A stretch of 64,000 nucleotides of DNA. Source: Nitrospira sp. UBA5699. GTDB lineage: Bacteria > Nitrospirota > Nitrospiria > Nitrospirales > Nitrospiraceae. The notes below the pieces were generated by a model. It made no database searches. It was not told where the DNA came from and saw only the letters and a program-made list of their open reading frames with translations. Below, piece by piece: positions 61,910 to 64,000 of the stretch. The first letter of the stretch is position 1, and each line of letters begins with the position of its first letter. The position numbers were made by a program, and so were the translations under genes. The stretch is from assembly GCA_002420105.1 (NCBI GenBank), contig DIHJ01000050.1:4059-68058 (forward strand), read 5' to 3'.

Positions 61910-62998
61910 TCACGTGACGGCCTCCGCCGCGAACCAGTGCCGCGTGCGGTTACAGACATGGCAGACGGACAACATCACGGGGACTTCGACCAACACGCCG
62001 ACGACGGTCGCCAGCGCCGCCCCCGATTCCGGGCCGAACAGGGCGATCGCCGTCGCGACGGCGAGCTCGAAGAAGTTGCTCGCTCCGATGAGCGCTCCGG
62101 GCGCCGCCACGGCATAGGGCACCCCGACCCACCGCATGAGTCCGTATGCCAGTGAGGCGTTCATATAGACCTGAAAGAGGATCGGCACGGCGATCAAGGC
62201 CACATGCCACGGCTTGGTGACGATGTTGTCCGCCTGAAACGCGAAGATGAACACCAGCGTCATGAGCAGCGCCACGACGGTGACCGGGGCGAAGCGCGGC
62301 AGGAAATCCCGTTCGAACCAGCTCCGGCCGTGCTGTCCGATCAACCAGATCCGGATCAGCGTGCCGGCCGCCAGGGGAATGACGATGAACGCGACCACGG
62401 AATAGAGCAGCACGGCGAACGGGACGGTCAGGGAGGACGCCCCGCTCACCAGCAGACTGATGATCGGGGCAAAGAGCAGCAGCATGATGAGATCGTTCAC
62501 CGTCACCTGCACCAGCGTATAGGCCGGATCGCCGTCCGTCAGATAACTCCAGACGAACACCATCGCGGTGCAGGGAGCCGCGGCCAGAATGATGCAGCCG
62601 GCAATGTACTGGTCGGCCTCCGCAGGGGTCATCCAGGCCGCAAAGACGAACCGGAAGAACAGCCAGGCGAACAAGGCCATGGAAAACGGTTTCACCAGCC
62701 AATTGACGACGAGCGTGACGAACAGTCCCTGGGGCCGGCGACCCACGTTTCGCAGCGCCGTAAAATCGACTTTCATCATCATGGGAACGATCATCAGCCA
62801 GATCAGGACGGCGATCGGCAGGTTGATGTGGCTGCCCTCGCCGAACTCCCAGCTTCGCAACGTGCCGACCAGTGCCGGGAAAGCGCGTCCGACCAGGACG
62901 CCGGCGACGATGCACAGGCCGACCCAGACCGTCAGATAGCGTTCGAATACGTTCAGTCGTTTCTCGGAAACCGCCGGTGAGGATAACGCAACGTCCAT
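61910..62998 (-). CDS. acr3: ACR3 family arsenite efflux transporter
   Basis: This 362-residue protein has ten membrane segments and the ACR3 pattern: FERYLTVWVGLCIVAGVLVG, VLIWLMIVPMMMKVDF, the conserved Cys in helix 4 (AAAPCTAMVFVWSYLTDGDP), and a C-terminal VAVATAIALFGPESGAALAT. It exports As(OH)2O- or arsenite. ATG 62998 has GGAAGGAA before it; the longer frame is not supported. Placed between arsR and arsI. Confidence 0.94.
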   Translation of the reverse strand: MDVALSSPAVSEKRLNVFERYLTVWVGLCIVAGVLVGRAFPALVGTLRSWEFGEGSHINLPIAVLIWLMIVPMMMKVDFTALRNVGRRPQGLFVTLVVNWLVKPFSMALFAWLFFRFVFAAWMTPAEADQYIAGCIILAAAPCTAMVFVWSYLTDGDPAYTLVQVTVNDLIMLLLFAPIISLLVSGASSLTVPFAVLLYSVVAFIVIPLAAGTLIRIWLIGQHGRSWFERDFLPRFAPVTVVALLMTLVFIFAFQADNIVTKPWHVALIAVPILFQVYMNASLAYGLMRWVGVPYAVAAPGALIGASNFFELAVATAIALFGPESGAALATVVGVLVEVPVMLSVCHVCNRTRHWFAAEAVT

Positions 62999-63063
62999 TC
63001 CGTTCCTTCCGCTTCGGATGACGGCTAGTTGATCAACGATTTTTGATGCGTCGGACAAAAAAA

Positions 63064-63378
63064 CTACTCGCACCTCTTCGAAGAAACCGTGCGTCCCGCC
63101 GCATCCTTGAGCTCGCGCACGAAGTCCTCGAGATCCGCCAACGCCTCCCGGTTGAGCGCGTAATACACCCAGCGACCCTCCCGGCGGTCGTGAATCAATT
63201 CCGCTTCCTTCAATACTTTCAGGTGAAACGACAGCCGGGACTGTCCCGTATGAAGGGCGTCGGTCAATTCGCACACGCACTGTTCGCCGTCTTTGAGTTT
63301 TTCAATAAGCGCGACCCGCGTCTGGTCCGACAGGGCGTGAAACAATACGGCCGCGTTGGTTCGGTGTTTCGTGGTCAT
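63064..63378 (-). CDS. arsR: ArsR family arsenic-responsive repressor (CVC type)
   Basis: This 104-residue winged-helix protein has FHALSDQTRVALIEKLKDGE and the metal-binding Cys34-Val-Cys36 in the DNA-binding helix (EQCVCELTDAL), with SRLSFHLKVLKEAEL. It is the classical As(III)/Sb(III) ArsR, unlike the copy at 26806. It is the first gene of the operon and sits under the operator at 63393-63408. Confidence 0.93.
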   Translation of the reverse strand: MTTKHRTNAAVLFHALSDQTRVALIEKLKDGEQCVCELTDALHTGQSRLSFHLKVLKEAELIHDRREGRWVYYALNREALADLEDFVRELKDAAGRTVSSKRCE

Positions 63379-63385
63379 GGCAGGA

Positions 63386-63415
63386 ACAATACATCAACAT
63401 TTATTGATTAGTCAA
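63386..63415 (-). promoter_or_regulatory. ars operon promoter with ArsR operator in the spacer
   Basis: Minus-strand TTGACT (63415-63410) and TATTGT (63391-63386) have an 18-base spacer, which contains the dyad ATCAA-N6-TTGAT (63393-63408), a typical ArsR box. Transcription should begin about at 63379, one or two bases from the arsR ATG (63378). Confidence 0.75.
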
Positions 63416-63533
63416 CTCCGACCCGATCCCTCCCGATTCCGGCTACCCGCGTCCGGACGTGTCTGTACGGCGTACGCGGCCGGTTACAGCGCGCATCCCT
63501 TTCGGCGAAACCCGAAGCGATCCCGGGAACCGG

Positions 63534-63857
63534 CTATTGGTCGTTGATTCGCTGCAAAAGCAGGCTCTGGTGTTGCAGATATAGAACCCTGATCTGATCC
63601 TTGGCGTTCCCCGGTCCCCGCACCTGCAGCCAGGCGGCGACGCCGTCGGGCTCGACATCGATCTCAAAGGTCAACCGGGGCGAGTGCCTGGCTTCAAACA
63701 ACAGGTAATCCGCCATGCGCCTCGCAAGGAATGCCGACCGCCGGAACTTGAACGCATAGCCGTCCTCCAGTTCCAGCGCCTGCGAGGCATATTTGAACAG
63801 GCCGGACACCAGAATCTGCCGGCGGAACGCCAGGGCGGGATCATACGGCTTGGTCAC
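63534..63857 (-). CDS. Small conserved cytoplasmic protein of unknown function
   Basis: This 107-residue protein has no signal peptide or membrane segment. It is a mixed helix-strand protein (LVSGLFKYASQALELEDGYA, RLTFEIDVEPDGVAAWLQV), ending LLLQRINDQ. I do not recognise the family. It lies between the ars operon and the partial gene at the window's end; a hairpin at 63894-63926 separates it from the latter. Confidence 0.55.
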   Translation of the reverse strand: MTKPYDPALAFRRQILVSGLFKYASQALELEDGYAFKFRRSAFLARRMADYLLFEARHSPRLTFEIDVEPDGVAAWLQVRGPGNAKDQIRVLYLQHQSLLLQRINDQ

Positions 63858-63893
63858 GATCGACTCATCGCGGTATCAGGGCATCCTGGGGAG

Positions 63894-63926
63894 CCCGTGC
63901 GCGCCTGCCATGCAGGCGCGCACGGG
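63894..63926 (-). terminator. Strong hairpin after the partial minus-strand gene
   Basis: A perfect 14-base stem (63894-63907 with 63913-63926) with a 5-base loop lies 11 bases after the stop of the gene at 63938. It lacks a U-tract, so it may act as a Rho-aided terminator or a stability element. Confidence 0.5.
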
Positions 63927-63937
63927 ACAAACCAACG

Positions 63938-64000
63938 TTACTGCTGGAACCGGGGAGGAATCTTGAACCCGGTGATCTTGATAATGTCGTCAGTCGCGTA
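63938..64000 (-). CDS. C-terminal end of a gene cut by the window edge
   Basis: Reading from the window end, 20 codons remain open (YATDDIIKITGFKIPPRFQQ) before TAA 63940-63938, and a strong hairpin follows. Too short to name. Confidence 0.6.
   Translation of the reverse strand, partial: YATDDIIKITGFKIPPRFQQ

Noticed and set aside
1..64000. CRISPR arrays, tRNA or rRNA genes, IS elements, integrases, phage genes
   Set aside because: None was seen: no regular direct-repeat arrays, no recognisable tRNA-like clover-leaf spotted by eye, and no transposase or integrase motifs in any frame.

Overview
The window is dense, GC-rich bacterial chromosome with short intergenic gaps. Several features suggest a member of the Nitrospirota, most likely Nitrospira-like: a tiny AURKAIP1/COX24-type basic protein, a bactofilin, a PBP1b with UB2H domain, an orphan heme-binding DUF3365 protein, an arsenosugar-type ArsM/ArsR/ArsS operon, and a zapB-zapA-rny-ymdB-xseA-xseB-tlyA cluster. 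This assignment is inference from gene content; there is no rRNA in the window. I saw no tRNA, IS element, phage gene or CRISPR array.

Layout. 1-2318: sensor kinase (cut by the window edge) plus a secreted one-heme DUF3365 protein. 2336-8546: AI-2E/PerM permease, bactofilin, PBP1b, sodium:solute symporter, Lys/Glu-rich secreted protein. 8762-13158: FKBP isomerase, Uup ABC-F ATPase, MltC-type transglycosylase, small secreted protein. 13176-16109: flavoprotein, SigZ-like sigma factor, ArsI/CadI dioxygenase and a frameshifted lipoprotein. 16200-21728: two NarL-type regulators and a large multi-PAS kinase. 21916-25359: small secreted proteins, methyltransferase, TfoX-N, DUF488 and DUF2784 proteins. 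25619-28246: arsenosugar-type operon. 28376-31956: hflK-hflC and convergent fhs. 32105-34333: M23 peptidase, cutA and rhodanese around an AT-richer gap. 34379-41315: epimerase and the tlyA-xseB-xseA-ymdB-rny-zapA-zapB cluster, all on the minus strand. 41394-48502: soluble lytic transglycosylase, rlmN, M16 protease pair, larE. 48522-50376: F0 part of ATP synthase with AtpZ/AtpI. 50556-55805: PabB-like/class-IV aminotransferase pair, DUF4124-SLT transglycosylase, nadB and a lipoprotein. 55946-60865: COX24-like mini-protein, small conserved protein, MsbA-like exporter, PhoB-type regulator, small envelope and zinc-finger proteins. 60900-63378: an arsR-acr3-arsI-arsC detoxification operon. The window ends inside a minus-strand gene.

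Themes. (1) Arsenic: three separate loci lie within 48 kb (sigZ plus ArsI-like; arsM-arsR-arsS; arsR-acr3-arsI-arsC). Together they could cover arsenate reduction, arsenite export, methylation and arsenosugar-type chemistry, and C-As bond cleavage. (2) Cell-wall metabolism: a bifunctional PBP, three lytic transglycosylases, an M23 peptidase, a bactofilin and ZapA/ZapB. (3) Signal transduction: two membrane kinases, two NarL-type regulators and an orphan PhoB-type regulator preceded by three 11-bp-spaced direct repeats. A related pair of repeats lies upstream of a nearby lipoprotein gene.

Most starts were chosen by ribosome-binding site and signal-peptide position, so several differ from the longest open frame. 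Promoters are matches by eye to the -35/-10 consensus.
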